Shown piece after piece: positions 26,740-34,837 of a stretch of 64,000 nt of DNA; position 1 is the first letter of the stretch, and each line of letters opens with the position of its first letter. The DNA is from Paenibacillus lutimineralis (lineage in GTDB: Bacteria; Bacillota; Bacilli; Paenibacillales; Paenibacillaceae). Position numbers and translations under genes: made by a program. A model generated the notes under the pieces. The model did no database searches. It was given only the letters and a program-made list of their open reading frames with translations, and was not told the origin of the DNA. The DNA lies in NCBI RefSeq assembly GCF_003991425.1, contig NZ_CP034346.1, forward strand, positions 2,455,501-2,519,500, in the 5' to 3' direction.

Positions 26740-26751
26740 TTGATGAAAGAA

Positions 26752-26790
26752 GAGGTGCCCCATATTGTGCGGGGGCACCTTTATTATTAT
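26752..26790 (+). terminator. Bidirectional terminator between ypjB and YitT-family gene
   Basis: An AGGTGCCCC/GGGGCACCT stem is followed by a T-rich run (TTATTATTATTC) on the plus strand. The minus-strand gene ends just beyond it. Confidence 0.8.
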
Positions 26791-27644
26791 TCTTCGCGGA
26801 AGCCCTCTCCATGAACATCGCGTACATCGCTAATGATAATAAAAGCTCTCGGATCTACCGATTTGGCGATACTTTGAAGACGCCTGATCTCCTGCCGCGA
26901 TACGACGCAGTAGGCCATCGGCTTATCCTGCTTCGAATAAGCTCCTTTGGCGGGAATCAAGGTGACGCCACGTTCCAAATCATTGGTGATAATATCGGCA
27001 ATCGCCTCAGCATGATCGCTGATGATCATGAATGCTTTGGCGGAATAAGCGCCCTCTTGAATGAAATCGATCACTCTGGAGGCGATAAATACGGCAACGA
27101 GCGTGTATAGAATATTTTCCTTACGTACATAAAAGAGAGATAAGCCAATAATGACGACGTCGATGCTGAGGATAACCTGTCCCATGCTGAGGCCAAATTT
27201 GCGGCCAAGAATCCGGGCGATAATATCGGAGCCGCCAGTCGTGCCGCCGAAGCGGAAGACGACGCCAAGACCTGCACCAAGCGTAACGCCGGCGTACATC
27301 GTGGCGAGAATATAATCAGTTTGAAGCATTTCGATCCAGCCTTGACTGAGGATATGTTCAAATACCCATAAGAAGAAAGAAAGTGAGCAGATCCCGATAC
27401 CTGTCAGAATCATCTGCCGGCCGCCGAGAATTTTCCAGCCCAGCAGGAACAAGGGGATATTGATGACTAGGTTCGAGATTGATGGAGAGATGGCGAAGGC
27501 ATACTTCAACAGAATCGTAATACCGGTAACGCCGCCTTCCATGAGTTGATTCGGAATTATAAAATACAGAAGGCCAAAGGCATAAATAGCTGTTCCGATA
27601 ATAATCGGAATAATGGATCGCGCATAATTTGTGATATTTTTCAT
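26787..27644 (-). CDS. YitT family membrane protein (YpjC-like)
   Basis: 285 residues: six membrane helices in the first 170 residues, with the family GGVTGITILL and RFGGTTGGSDIIARIL blocks, then a soluble DUF2179 domain (YSAKAFMIISDHAEAIADII; ERGVTLIPAKGAYS). Proteins of this group may be transporters, but the substrate is unknown. It is on the opposite strand to its neighbours, with its own promoter region near 27650-27700. Confidence 0.88.
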   Translation of the reverse strand: MKNITNYARSIIPIIIGTAIYAFGLLYFIIPNQLMEGGVTGITILLKYAFAISPSISNLVINIPLFLLGWKILGGRQMILTGIGICSLSFFLWVFEHILSQGWIEMLQTDYILATMYAGVTLGAGLGVVFRFGGTTGGSDIIARILGRKFGLSMGQVILSIDVVIIGLSLFYVRKENILYTLVAVFIASRVIDFIQEGAYSAKAFMIISDHAEAIADIITNDLERGVTLIPAKGAYSKQDKPMAYCVVSRQEIRRLQSIAKSVDPRAFIIISDVRDVHGEGFREE

Positions 27645-27708
27645 AATACTCGTTTCTTCCTTTACTGGTGAGTAGTATAATCAACTTACGCATTCTTTCA
27701 TAGAGTTA

Positions 27709-27758
27709 GTTCAAAAAGTCCGCTTTTTTCTCGGTGCTGAAAACCAGACTTTTTGAAC
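27709..27758 (+). repeat. MITE-like repeat, copy F (50 bp minimal)
   Basis: Only the two ends remain: GTTCAAAAAGTCCGCTTTTT joined through CTCGGTGC to TGAAAACCAGACTTTTTGAAC-type sequence. It is an internal-deletion derivative in plus orientation and folds into a nearly complete hairpin. It lies in the divergent gap between the YitT gene and the MazG-like gene. Confidence 0.85.
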
Positions 27759-27852
27759 ACGCACTCATAGTATATCTCCAAAAAGAATTTGTTTTCAATT
27801 TCCTGTTAAGATAACATAAGAATTAATCTAGACAACAGGTTGGGGTGATAGG

Positions 27853-28185
27853 ATGAATGAGAAATCTCTAGCTGAAATGCAGCGCGAAGTGGACAAGTAT
27901 ATATCACAGTTCAAGGAAGGGTACTTCAGTCCGCTGGCATTAATCGCACGGATGAGCGAGGAGCTTGGCGAACTTGCCCGTGAAGTCAATCATACATATG
28001 GAGAGAAGCCCAAGAAGCTGGATGAGCCGGAGGGTTCGATCGAGCTGGAATTGGGAGATATCCTCTTTATAACGATTTGCTTCGCCAATTCGCTTGGCAT
28101 TGACCTGACGGAGGCCCATGATAAAGTAATGCGCAAATTCTCGACCCGTGATGCGGATCGTTGGACGAAAAAGGACACCGAATAA
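27853..28185 (+). CDS. ypjD: MazG-like nucleotide pyrophosphohydrolase (YpjD)
   Basis: 110 residues, a single MazG domain. The metal-binding glutamates are visible in MSEELGELAREVNH and ELELGDILFITICFAN. It probably hydrolyses non-canonical nucleoside triphosphates, as known for the family. The position before dapB matches B. subtilis ypjD. GTTGGGGTGATAGG precedes the ATG. Confidence 0.9.
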   Translation: MNEKSLAEMQREVDKYISQFKEGYFSPLALIARMSEELGELAREVNHTYGEKPKKLDEPEGSIELELGDILFITICFANSLGIDLTEAHDKVMRKFSTRDADRWTKKDTE

Positions 28186-28241
28186 GTAGCGCCTTCATAT
28201 GCTGTAATAGTGATCAGCCCATTTGGTAAGGGGGACAGCAG

Positions 28242-28775
28242 ATGAAGGCGAAACAGTATTTAAGTGAAGCGTACCGCAGCATTTATGAGAATGATTTTGA
28301 GCAGGCGCTCTATTGGTTTGAACAGGCATTGATTGTTGAACCGGATAATGCCGATATTCATTATCGCCATTCCATCACTAGCGCCCGCAGTAACTGCCTC
28401 GATAAAGCTCTGGCACATGCCCGCCTTGCAGCGACCCTTGCGCCGGATCATACAGAATATATGCTTCATTTCGACCGTCTTAGAGCCAAAGAGCTCCTCG
28501 GGATCGCCAGAAGGAATCTGGAGGGGAAGACGGAGGATCAGGCTAATCGTTCTAAACGGGCCGTCCGCTTGCTTGAACGGGCGGGTGAGCTAGATCCTAT
28601 ATCTGTTGATGTGCAGGCATGGTTAGCGATTGCTTATGGCGAGATGGGGAGATATGATGCAGCCCTGTCCGCTCTACGCGAGGCATATGCTCTGCCTCGG
28701 GATGAAGTGATTACGAGGCAGTTGGCTGAATTGGAACAACAATTGGAGAACAAATTGAATCAGTCATCATCTTAG
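28242..28775 (+). CDS. Tetratricopeptide repeat protein
   Basis: 177 residues with TPR units (EQALYWFEQALIVEPDNADIHYR; DKALAHARLAATLAPDH; YDAALSALREAYALPRD). No membrane segment. Probably a protein-interaction scaffold; the partner is unknown. AAGGGGG precedes the ATG. It lies 22 bases ahead of dapB and is probably cotranscribed with it. Confidence 0.8.
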   Translation: MKAKQYLSEAYRSIYENDFEQALYWFEQALIVEPDNADIHYRHSITSARSNCLDKALAHARLAATLAPDHTEYMLHFDRLRAKELLGIARRNLEGKTEDQANRSKRAVRLLERAGELDPISVDVQAWLAIAYGEMGRYDAALSALREAYALPRDEVITRQLAELEQQLENKLNQSSS

Positions 28776-28797
28776 TTCAAGTGAAGGGGGATTAAAA

Positions 28798-29604
28798 ATG
28801 GGGGAACAAATTAGAGTAGCCGTTGTCGGTGCAACCGGCAAAATGGGTAAAGAAGTCGTTAAGATGGTGCTTGAGGATCCAGAGCTTCAATTAGTAGCTG
28901 CGATAAGTCCGTCAGAAGAAGGTTTGGACGCTGGAACATTAGTTGGCAAGTCGCAGTGCGGAGTCGCGATTACATCCGATGTGGAGCTCGCTCTTCTTGA
29001 GAGCAAGCCGCAGGTCATGGTAGATTTTACGACGCCAAAATCTGCTTATGCCAATACGGAATTGGCAATCAGACTTGGCGTGTCTCCGGTGACCGGTACG
29101 ACCGGCTTTACGCCGGAGCAGATCGAGCATCTGGACAAGCTGTGCCATGATAAAGGGCTAGGCGGGCTCATCGCTCCCAATTTTTCCGTCGGCGCTATTC
29201 TGCTGATGAAATTTGCGGCCGAAGCGGCTAAATATTTTCCAAATGTGGAGATTATCGAATATCACGGGGATCAGAAGCTCGATGCGCCTTCCGGTACAGC
29301 GATCAAGACGGCCGAATTGATCTCGATGAATCGAAAAGAACATAGACAAGGCAATCCAAATGAAGAGGAGACCATTGAAGGGGCGCGCGGTGGCTATTAT
29401 AATGGCTTCCGGATTCATAGCGTTCGTCTTCCCGGGATATTTGCTCAAGAAGAGGTCGTATTCGGGGATTTTGGCCAAACTTTGAAAATTCGCCATGATT
29501 CTTATGATCGCGCAGGATATATGCCTGGTGTTAATATAGCAGTGAAGAAGGTTTTGAACTGTAAAGGGATGATTTACGGTTTTGAACATTTTATGGAAGA
29601 GTAG
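28798..29604 (+). CDS. dapB: 4-hydroxy-tetrahydrodipicolinate reductase
   Basis: Second committed step of lysine and diaminopimelate synthesis. 268 residues with the NAD(P) loop VGATGKMGKEV, the FTTPKSAY segment, GTTGFTPEQ and the substrate motif KLDAPSGTA. In the catalytic segment the sequence is EYHGDQK, where the best-known enzymes have E-x-H-H; the first His is kept but the second is Gly. GAAGGGGGA precedes the ATG. Confidence 0.95.
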   Translation: MGEQIRVAVVGATGKMGKEVVKMVLEDPELQLVAAISPSEEGLDAGTLVGKSQCGVAITSDVELALLESKPQVMVDFTTPKSAYANTELAIRLGVSPVTGTTGFTPEQIEHLDKLCHDKGLGGLIAPNFSVGAILLMKFAAEAAKYFPNVEIIEYHGDQKLDAPSGTAIKTAELISMNRKEHRQGNPNEEETIEGARGGYYNGFRIHSVRLPGIFAQEEVVFGDFGQTLKIRHDSYDRAGYMPGVNIAVKKVLNCKGMIYGFEHFMEE

Positions 29605-29617
29605 GAGATGACACAGG

Positions 29618-30037
29618 ATGCTTAACATCGCATTTATAGCCCACGACAGAAAGAAAGAAGACATCGTCAATTTTGTAGTAGCTTACGAGCATGTATTTCA
29701 AGGTAAAAATCTATATTCAACAGGGACAACGGGACAACGGATTATGGAAGCTACTAATCTGAAAATTCACCGTTTCTTGTCTGGTCCACTCGGCGGCGAT
29801 CAACAGATCGGGGCGCTGATTGCCCAGAATGAAATGGATCTTGTTATTTTCTTGCGCGATCCACTGATGGCCCAGCCGCATGAACCTGACATTACAGCGC
29901 TGCTTCGTCTTTGCGACGTGCACGGTATTCCAGTTGCTACGAATATGGCTACGGCGGAAATTCTCGTTCGTGCCTTAGACCGTGGTGATTTTGCTTGGCG
30001 TGAATTGGTTGAATTGCTCAAACCGGAGTTGAAATAA
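29618..30037 (+). CDS. mgsA: Methylglyoxal synthase
   Basis: Converts dihydroxyacetone phosphate to methylglyoxal, a glycolytic bypass. 139 residues with [22 protein letters not shown] and the catalytic [13 protein letters not shown]. The stop overlaps the bshB1 start (TAATG). Clustering with bacillithiol genes is meaningful, since bacillithiol takes part in methylglyoxal detoxification in Bacillus. Confidence 0.95.
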   Translation: MLNIAFIAHDRKKEDIVNFVVAYEHVFQGKNLYSTGTTGQRIMEATNLKIHRFLSGPLGGDQQIGALIAQNEMDLVIFLRDPLMAQPHEPDITALLRLCDVHGIPVATNMATAEILVRALDRGDFAWRELVELLKPELK

Positions 30038-30750
30038 TGAGCGAGCCGCTTGATATATTAATTTTTGGTGCCCATGCAGATGATGCAGAGATTGGAATGG
30101 CTGGTACAATTGCCAAGCAGGTGGCTGCCGGATACAAAGTTGGTCTCTGCGATCTGACGGAAGCTGAACTATCTTCTAACGGTAATGTTGAACTTCGCAT
30201 GCAGGAGGCCGCTGCGGCTGCCGATTTACTCGGGGTCACAGTGCGCCTGAATCTCGGACTGCCGGATCGTGGCTTGAACGGCTCTGCCGAACAGATTGCG
30301 GCGGTAACGTCGGTAATCCGCGAATATCAGCCTTCCATTATTTTTGCGCCCTATTGGGAAGATCGTCATCCAGATCATATCGCTTGCAGTAAGCTTGTTG
30401 AGGATGCAGCATTCAATAGCAAGCTGCGCCGTTATATGCCGGACAAGCCTGCGGTGGCTGTGCCGGAGCTCTACTTCTATTTCATTAACGACTGGAGAAC
30501 TCCTGATCTGCTCGTGGATGTGACGGACAACTATGTATTGAAAGAGCAAGCCCTAGGTTGTTATCGCTCGCAGTTCGGAACTGAGCCGCGGGAGGAGGAG
30601 GTCGCGCTTACGCCGCTGAATCAAGGCTATGTTGAGAGGGTGAAGGCCCGCGATTCATTGCTTGGCCAGCGTAAGCTTATTCCTTATGCTGAGGGGTTTG
30701 CGGTCAAGACCCCATATGTTGTTAATCTATTTGGAACTCGGAATTCATAA
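30037..30750 (+). CDS. bshB1: Bacillithiol biosynthesis deacetylase BshB1
   Basis: Zinc deacetylase that removes acetate from GlcNAc-malate. 237 residues of the LmbE/PIG-L family with the zinc motif GAHADDAEIGMAG near the N-terminus and DRHPDHIACSKLV. It is translationally coupled to mgsA and followed by bshA. Confidence 0.95.
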   Translation: MSEPLDILIFGAHADDAEIGMAGTIAKQVAAGYKVGLCDLTEAELSSNGNVELRMQEAAAAADLLGVTVRLNLGLPDRGLNGSAEQIAAVTSVIREYQPSIIFAPYWEDRHPDHIACSKLVEDAAFNSKLRRYMPDKPAVAVPELYFYFINDWRTPDLLVDVTDNYVLKEQALGCYRSQFGTEPREEEVALTPLNQGYVERVKARDSLLGQRKLIPYAEGFAVKTPYVVNLFGTRNS

Positions 30751-30797
30751 GTTATATAGGAACACACACTGACTATATTATAAGGAGGCCCCCGCCA

Positions 30798-31955
30798 ATG
30801 AACCAGCATCTAAAAATTGGCATTACATGTTATCCTTCACTGGGAGGTTCGGGGGTTGTTGCGACCGAACTCGGTAAACTTCTGGCAGAGAAGGGACATG
30901 AAGTTCATTTCATTTGTCATGGAGTACCTTTCAGACTAGGAAGTTTCCATAAGAACATTATTTATCACGAGATCGAAGTCAGCGACTATTATGTGTTCCG
31001 CTATCCACCTTACGATCTATCCCTGGCTACGAAGATGGCACAGGTAGCCAAGACGGAGAATCTTGATATACTGCATGTACACTATGCTATGCCGCATGCA
31101 GTGTGTGCCTTCCTGGCCAAACAGATGGTCGGGGACCAATTGAAGGTCGTTACGACACTGCACGGAACGGATATTACCGTACTCGCTCAGGATGAATCGC
31201 TTAAGGATCTGATTCGACTTGCCATTAACGAGAGTGATGCGGTTACTTCCGTATCACGGGATTTAATCAAAGAGACCCGTGAAGTTCTTGATATTTCGAG
31301 AGATATTGATTTGGCCTACAATTTCGTGGATGAGCGTGTGTACTACCCAAGACCTTGTCTGGAATGCCGTGATGATTTTGCCGCTCCCGAGGAGAAGGTG
31401 CTCATGCATATTTCTAACTTCCGTCCCGTCAAGCGGGTCAGCGATGTAATCGATATCTTCGAGAAGGTAACCAGAAAGATTCCTTCTAAGTTGCTGCTTG
31501 TCGGCGAAGGTCCCGACTTGCCGAAGATCCAATGTAAGATCAAGGAGATGGGCATTAGTGATAAGGTACACTTCCTTGGTAAGCAAGATGATATTGCTCA
31601 TGTTATCTCGATGGCTGATGTTCTGTTATTGCCATCGGAGAAGGAGAGCTTTGGGCTTGTTGCCTTGGAGGCCATGGCATGCGGTGTGCCGACAGTTGGA
31701 TCGGTAGCCGGCGGTATCCCTGAGCTCGTCACGCATGGAGATAGTGGATTCCTCGCTCCTATTGGCGACACGGATCAAATGGCCGAGTATTGTATCTCGC
31801 TGTTCTCCGACGACAAGCTAGCGGAGCGTATGAAGAAGGCGTGCTTGGATCGCGCAAGAAATGATTTCAGCAGTGACCGGATTACCTCTATTTATGAAGC
31901 TATTTATTATCGTGTGTTGAATCGCGAAGTGCCTGGCCTCACATCAGTAAGCTGA
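30798..31955 (+). CDS. bshA: N-acetyl-alpha-D-glucosaminyl L-malate synthase BshA
   Basis: GT4 glycosyltransferase making GlcNAc-malate, the first step of bacillithiol synthesis. 385 residues: GGSGVVATELGKLLAEKGH, HVHYAMPHA, TTLHGTDITVL, and the donor-binding E-x7-E segment in PSEKESFGLVALEAMACG. AAGGAGG precedes the ATG. Its order after bshB1 is as in B. subtilis. Confidence 0.96.
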   Translation: MNQHLKIGITCYPSLGGSGVVATELGKLLAEKGHEVHFICHGVPFRLGSFHKNIIYHEIEVSDYYVFRYPPYDLSLATKMAQVAKTENLDILHVHYAMPHAVCAFLAKQMVGDQLKVVTTLHGTDITVLAQDESLKDLIRLAINESDAVTSVSRDLIKETREVLDISRDIDLAYNFVDERVYYPRPCLECRDDFAAPEEKVLMHISNFRPVKRVSDVIDIFEKVTRKIPSKLLLVGEGPDLPKIQCKIKEMGISDKVHFLGKQDDIAHVISMADVLLLPSEKESFGLVALEAMACGVPTVGSVAGGIPELVTHGDSGFLAPIGDTDQMAEYCISLFSDDKLAERMKKACLDRARNDFSSDRITSIYEAIYYRVLNREVPGLTSVS

Positions 31956-32019
31956 TCATCTCTGCCAGCTTCGTCGTTGAATATAGGCGGATGAAGCATA
32001 GAAACCTCTTATAGAAAGA

Positions 32020-32126
32020 GTTCAAAAAATCCGATAGCACCGAGAAGGTTGGATGAAGCTAGGGGCGGTCGCTCATCCTTGAATTGCCTTCGATCGGTTT
32101 TCTTATCAAAAGCGGACTTTATGAAC
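32020..32126 (-). repeat. MITE-like repeat, copy G (107 bp, degenerate)
   Basis: The ends are GTTCAAAAAATCCG and CAAAAGCGGACTTTATGAAC followed by AACCTCT, with a changed base in the terminal box. It retains CCGAGAAGGTTGGATGAAGC and GGTCGCTCATCCTTGAATTG joined directly, so the middle of the element is deleted. Minus orientation, between bshA and cca. Confidence 0.82.
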
Positions 32127-32166
32127 AACCTCTGATCGATTAATTAGCATGGAGGCTTGTAATAGA

Positions 32167-33495
32167 ATGGATTCATGGAAACAGGTAGACCCCCTGATGT
32201 ACTGTCAGGGGGAAGCGGTGTTACATACACTGATCGCGCATGACTTTGAAGCTTATTTCGTTGGAGGATGCGTGCGTGATGAAATTATGGGCCGCGAGGT
32301 TCATGATATGGATATCGCTACTTCGGCTAGACCGGAACAGGTTATCGAACTCTTTGACCGGACTGTTCCCACCGGGATTCAGCATGGAACAGTGATGGTA
32401 CTCATGGGCGATTATTCATTTGAAGTAACGACCTTCCGCAAAGAATCGGATTATGAGGATCATCGCCGGCCTTCTCGGGTCGAATTTGTCGATGCCATCA
32501 TAGAAGATTTGCAAAGACGCGATTTCACAATGAATGCAATGGCGCTCGGCATGGACGGGCGACTGATTGATCCATTCGGTGGACGAGAGGATATCGCGGC
32601 TGGCTTGATTCGCTGCGTTGGTCAAGCAGGGGAGCGATTCGAAGAGGACGCCTTACGGATGATGAGGGCGATTCGATTTGCCTCCGTATTCGGTTTCAAG
32701 CCAGTGAAGAGCTTGTGGAGAGCCCTTTTAGCCGGAAGAGGCATGTTGTCCTTCATTGCTATGGAACGAATTCGCGCGGAATTTGAGCGGGTTATTGAAG
32801 GGCCTCGTCCATTGCATGGACTAGCTCTGATTCAGCGAAGCGGTATGATCAATGAAGTAAAATATCCGGTCTCTTATCCCGAGCCACTTCGGGAGAGCTA
32901 TATAAGAACAATGGAGCATCCGTTCGTGTCCAGTCTAGTGAAGCGTCTGTATTTGCTGTTAAGAGGACTTAATATCTATGCAGAAGAAGCTGAAGGGTTG
33001 ATGCGGTACTGGACGTTCTCTAACCTGATTGTAGAGCGGACCACCAAGCTGATCAGATTCGACGAACAGTGGCTGGATCGTCTGAATACTCTATCTCCTG
33101 CTGATCAGCAAGATGTACAAGAATTACGGCGCGCCTGGATTCTATTGGAGCTTGCTTATGGCAGCGATACGGTGGTCAACTGGCTCGAATGTCATCAGGC
33201 GCTGCTACAAGAGGTTGCCCAAGCCAGCTATCCTGTTCCCGAATGGAAGCAGCTTGCTGAGCTGGACTTCTTGAACCGCCTACTCGATCAAGTTAGAGAG
33301 TGGCATGAAGGGATGACGGTATACGAGCTGCGTGATTTGGCGATAGCTGGAAGTGATGTTATACAGTGTACTGGTAAAAAGGGGGGGCCATGGCTCGGAC
33401 AGTTAATGAAGCAAATGCTGGAGTCCGTAGCTATGGGCGAATTGGTCAACGACCGTGAAGCGTTGTTGGAGCATGTGAAAGACGTGGTGAATTGA
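32167..33495 (+). CDS. cca: CCA tRNA nucleotidyltransferase
   Basis: Adds or repairs the 3' CCA end of tRNAs. About 442 residues. The class II nucleotidyltransferase head has YFVGGCVRDEIMGR and DMDIAT with catalytic Asp residues, then RRDFTMNAMALG and a helical tRNA-binding tail (FEEDALRMMRAIRFASVFGF). ATG 32167 is preceded by GGAGG 11 bases upstream; ATG 32149, which overlaps that site, is the alternative. One base separates the stop from birA. Confidence 0.94.
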   Translation: MDSWKQVDPLMYCQGEAVLHTLIAHDFEAYFVGGCVRDEIMGREVHDMDIATSARPEQVIELFDRTVPTGIQHGTVMVLMGDYSFEVTTFRKESDYEDHRRPSRVEFVDAIIEDLQRRDFTMNAMALGMDGRLIDPFGGREDIAAGLIRCVGQAGERFEEDALRMMRAIRFASVFGFKPVKSLWRALLAGRGMLSFIAMERIRAEFERVIEGPRPLHGLALIQRSGMINEVKYPVSYPEPLRESYIRTMEHPFVSSLVKRLYLLLRGLNIYAEEAEGLMRYWTFSNLIVERTTKLIRFDEQWLDRLNTLSPADQQDVQELRRAWILLELAYGSDTVVNWLECHQALLQEVAQASYPVPEWKQLAELDFLNRLLDQVREWHEGMTVYELRDLAIAGSDVIQCTGKKGGPWLGQLMKQMLESVAMGELVNDREALLEHVKDVVN

Positions 33496-33496
33496 G

Positions 33497-34474
33497 ATGG
33501 AATCTAATCGTTTATTGCAAATGCTGCTGGATCATCCCGGACAATATATATCAGGCGAAGAGTTAAGTCGGCGGTTGTCGATCAGCAGAACAGCGGTTTG
33601 GAAGCAGATTAATAAGCTGCGACAGGACGGCTATGAGTTTGAGGCGGTCTCACGTAAGGGATATCGGCTGATTCATTCGCCGGAACGAATCCATGGAGAA
33701 GATGTACTGTCAAGACTGCAGACTGTAACATTCGGACGCCAAATTCACGTTATGGATGTCGTTAAGACGACACAGGATGAAGTCAGAGCGTTGGCTGAGC
33801 AAGATGCCGTTGAAGGAACGCTAGTGATAGCTGAAGAGCAGACCGTAGGGCGGGGTAGGCAAGGACGGAAATGGTACTCCCCATCCGGTAAGGGAATTTG
33901 GATGAGTATGCTGCTGAAGCCACGCCAGCCGATCGCCTTTGCAGCTCAGCTTACGCTATTGACAGCAGTGGGTGTATGCCGCGCCTTGCGCAAGGCCACC
34001 GGGGTTGACGTTGGTATCAAGTGGCCTAATGATCTACTGATTGAGGGTCGTAAGCTGTGCGGGATTCTGGTTGAATCGATTAGTGAGGACGAGCTGCTCA
34101 AATATTGTATTGTTGGGATTGGTATCGATGTGAATCAGCAGCTGGAGGATATACCTGAAGAGATACGCTCCGTTGCGACTTCGCTTCGAATCGAGAGCGA
34201 CAGCAAGCAAGACCGTACTCTTCTGATCGCAGAAATACTGTATGAGCTGGAGCAGCTGTACAATTTGTACAATGAAGAGGGCTTTGCTCCGATCGGCCAT
34301 CTATGGGAAGCTTTATCCGTAACAATCGGTCGCCAGGTACTGATCAGAACACCTCAGGGAGAGAGCAGTGGGATTGCAATCGGTCTGGATCCTTCAGGCG
34401 CCCTACTGATCACTGATCAGCATGGTCAGGAACGGACCATCTACTCCGGTGAAATCCAGTTGGACAGGATATAG
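33497..34474 (+). CDS. birA: Biotin-protein ligase / biotin operon repressor
   Basis: 325 residues: an N-terminal winged helix (LSRRLSISRTAVWKQINKLR, about residues 22-42) for DNA binding, the catalytic domain with GRGRQGRKWYSPSGKGIW and KWPNDLLIEGRKLCGIL, and a C-terminal SH3-like domain. It ligates biotin to carboxylases and represses biotin genes. It follows cca with almost no gap and is closed by a terminator. Confidence 0.95.
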   Translation: MESNRLLQMLLDHPGQYISGEELSRRLSISRTAVWKQINKLRQDGYEFEAVSRKGYRLIHSPERIHGEDVLSRLQTVTFGRQIHVMDVVKTTQDEVRALAEQDAVEGTLVIAEEQTVGRGRQGRKWYSPSGKGIWMSMLLKPRQPIAFAAQLTLLTAVGVCRALRKATGVDVGIKWPNDLLIEGRKLCGILVESISEDELLKYCIVGIGIDVNQQLEDIPEEIRSVATSLRIESDSKQDRTLLIAEILYELEQLYNLYNEEGFAPIGHLWEALSVTIGRQVLIRTPQGESSGIAIGLDPSGALLITDQHGQERTIYSGEIQLDRI

Positions 34475-34496
34475 AGGTTGAACTAACCTCTTTATT
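34473..34496 (+). terminator. Terminator after birA
   Basis: An AGAGGTT/AACCTCT stem with a GAACT loop is followed by TTTATT. It starts at the birA stop codon and separates cca-birA from the RNA region downstream. Confidence 0.7.
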
Positions 34497-34525
34497 GATA
34501 AATAATAATTTGTTATACTGTTCGC

Positions 34526-34785
34526 AGGAGGCGGTATCGAGGTTATCGAACTGCACTCTTTTCGAGCGGTATAGCATGGCGATTTAGCAGATATAAGTAT
34601 TCATCAAGGAATAGCTTGTTACACAAGCTATAGACGTATAGTTACGTGTTACCTCTACAAGTGAATAACGTCAGGTAAGCGTTGGATTCTGCTCTGAGCC
34701 GAAGAGGACCGAGACAGAAGGGACGATCGAAAGTGACTCTTCTTTGGATTCGGACCTTTTTAGTGCGTAACTAAAAGGTTTTTTT
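34526..34785 (+). ncRNA. Uncharacterised structured RNA or panB leader (about 260 nt)
   Basis: A noncoding stretch between two terminators. A -10 box TATACT stands at 34514-34519 with a weak -35 (TTTATT). Downstream are a perfect 8-bp hairpin TAGCTTGT-TAC-ACAAGCTA (34611-34629), a GAAGAG/CTCTTC pair (about 34700 and 34737), CCGAA/TTCGG outside it, and a closing terminator. No T-box (TGGNACC), S-box or other riboswitch core was found, nor an open frame. It is either a free-standing small RNA or a long attenuated leader of panBCD. The identity is unknown. Confidence 0.5.
34754..34785 (+). terminator. Terminator ending the birA-panB RNA
   Basis: ACCTTTTTAGT and ACTAAAAGGT pair around GCGTA, one T bulged, with seven T following. 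It is placed 52 bases before panB, so it either ends an RNA gene or attenuates panBCD. Confidence 0.82.
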
Positions 34786-34837
34786 GTTGTGTTCGAGATA
34801 CCGCATCGAAAACGACAAACCAGGAGGAGATAGGATT

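Noticed and set aside
34526..34785. T-box or SAM riboswitch before panB
   Set aside because: No TGGNACC antiterminator bulge, no AGTA/specifier arrangement and no S-box core could be found. It was kept as an unassigned RNA.
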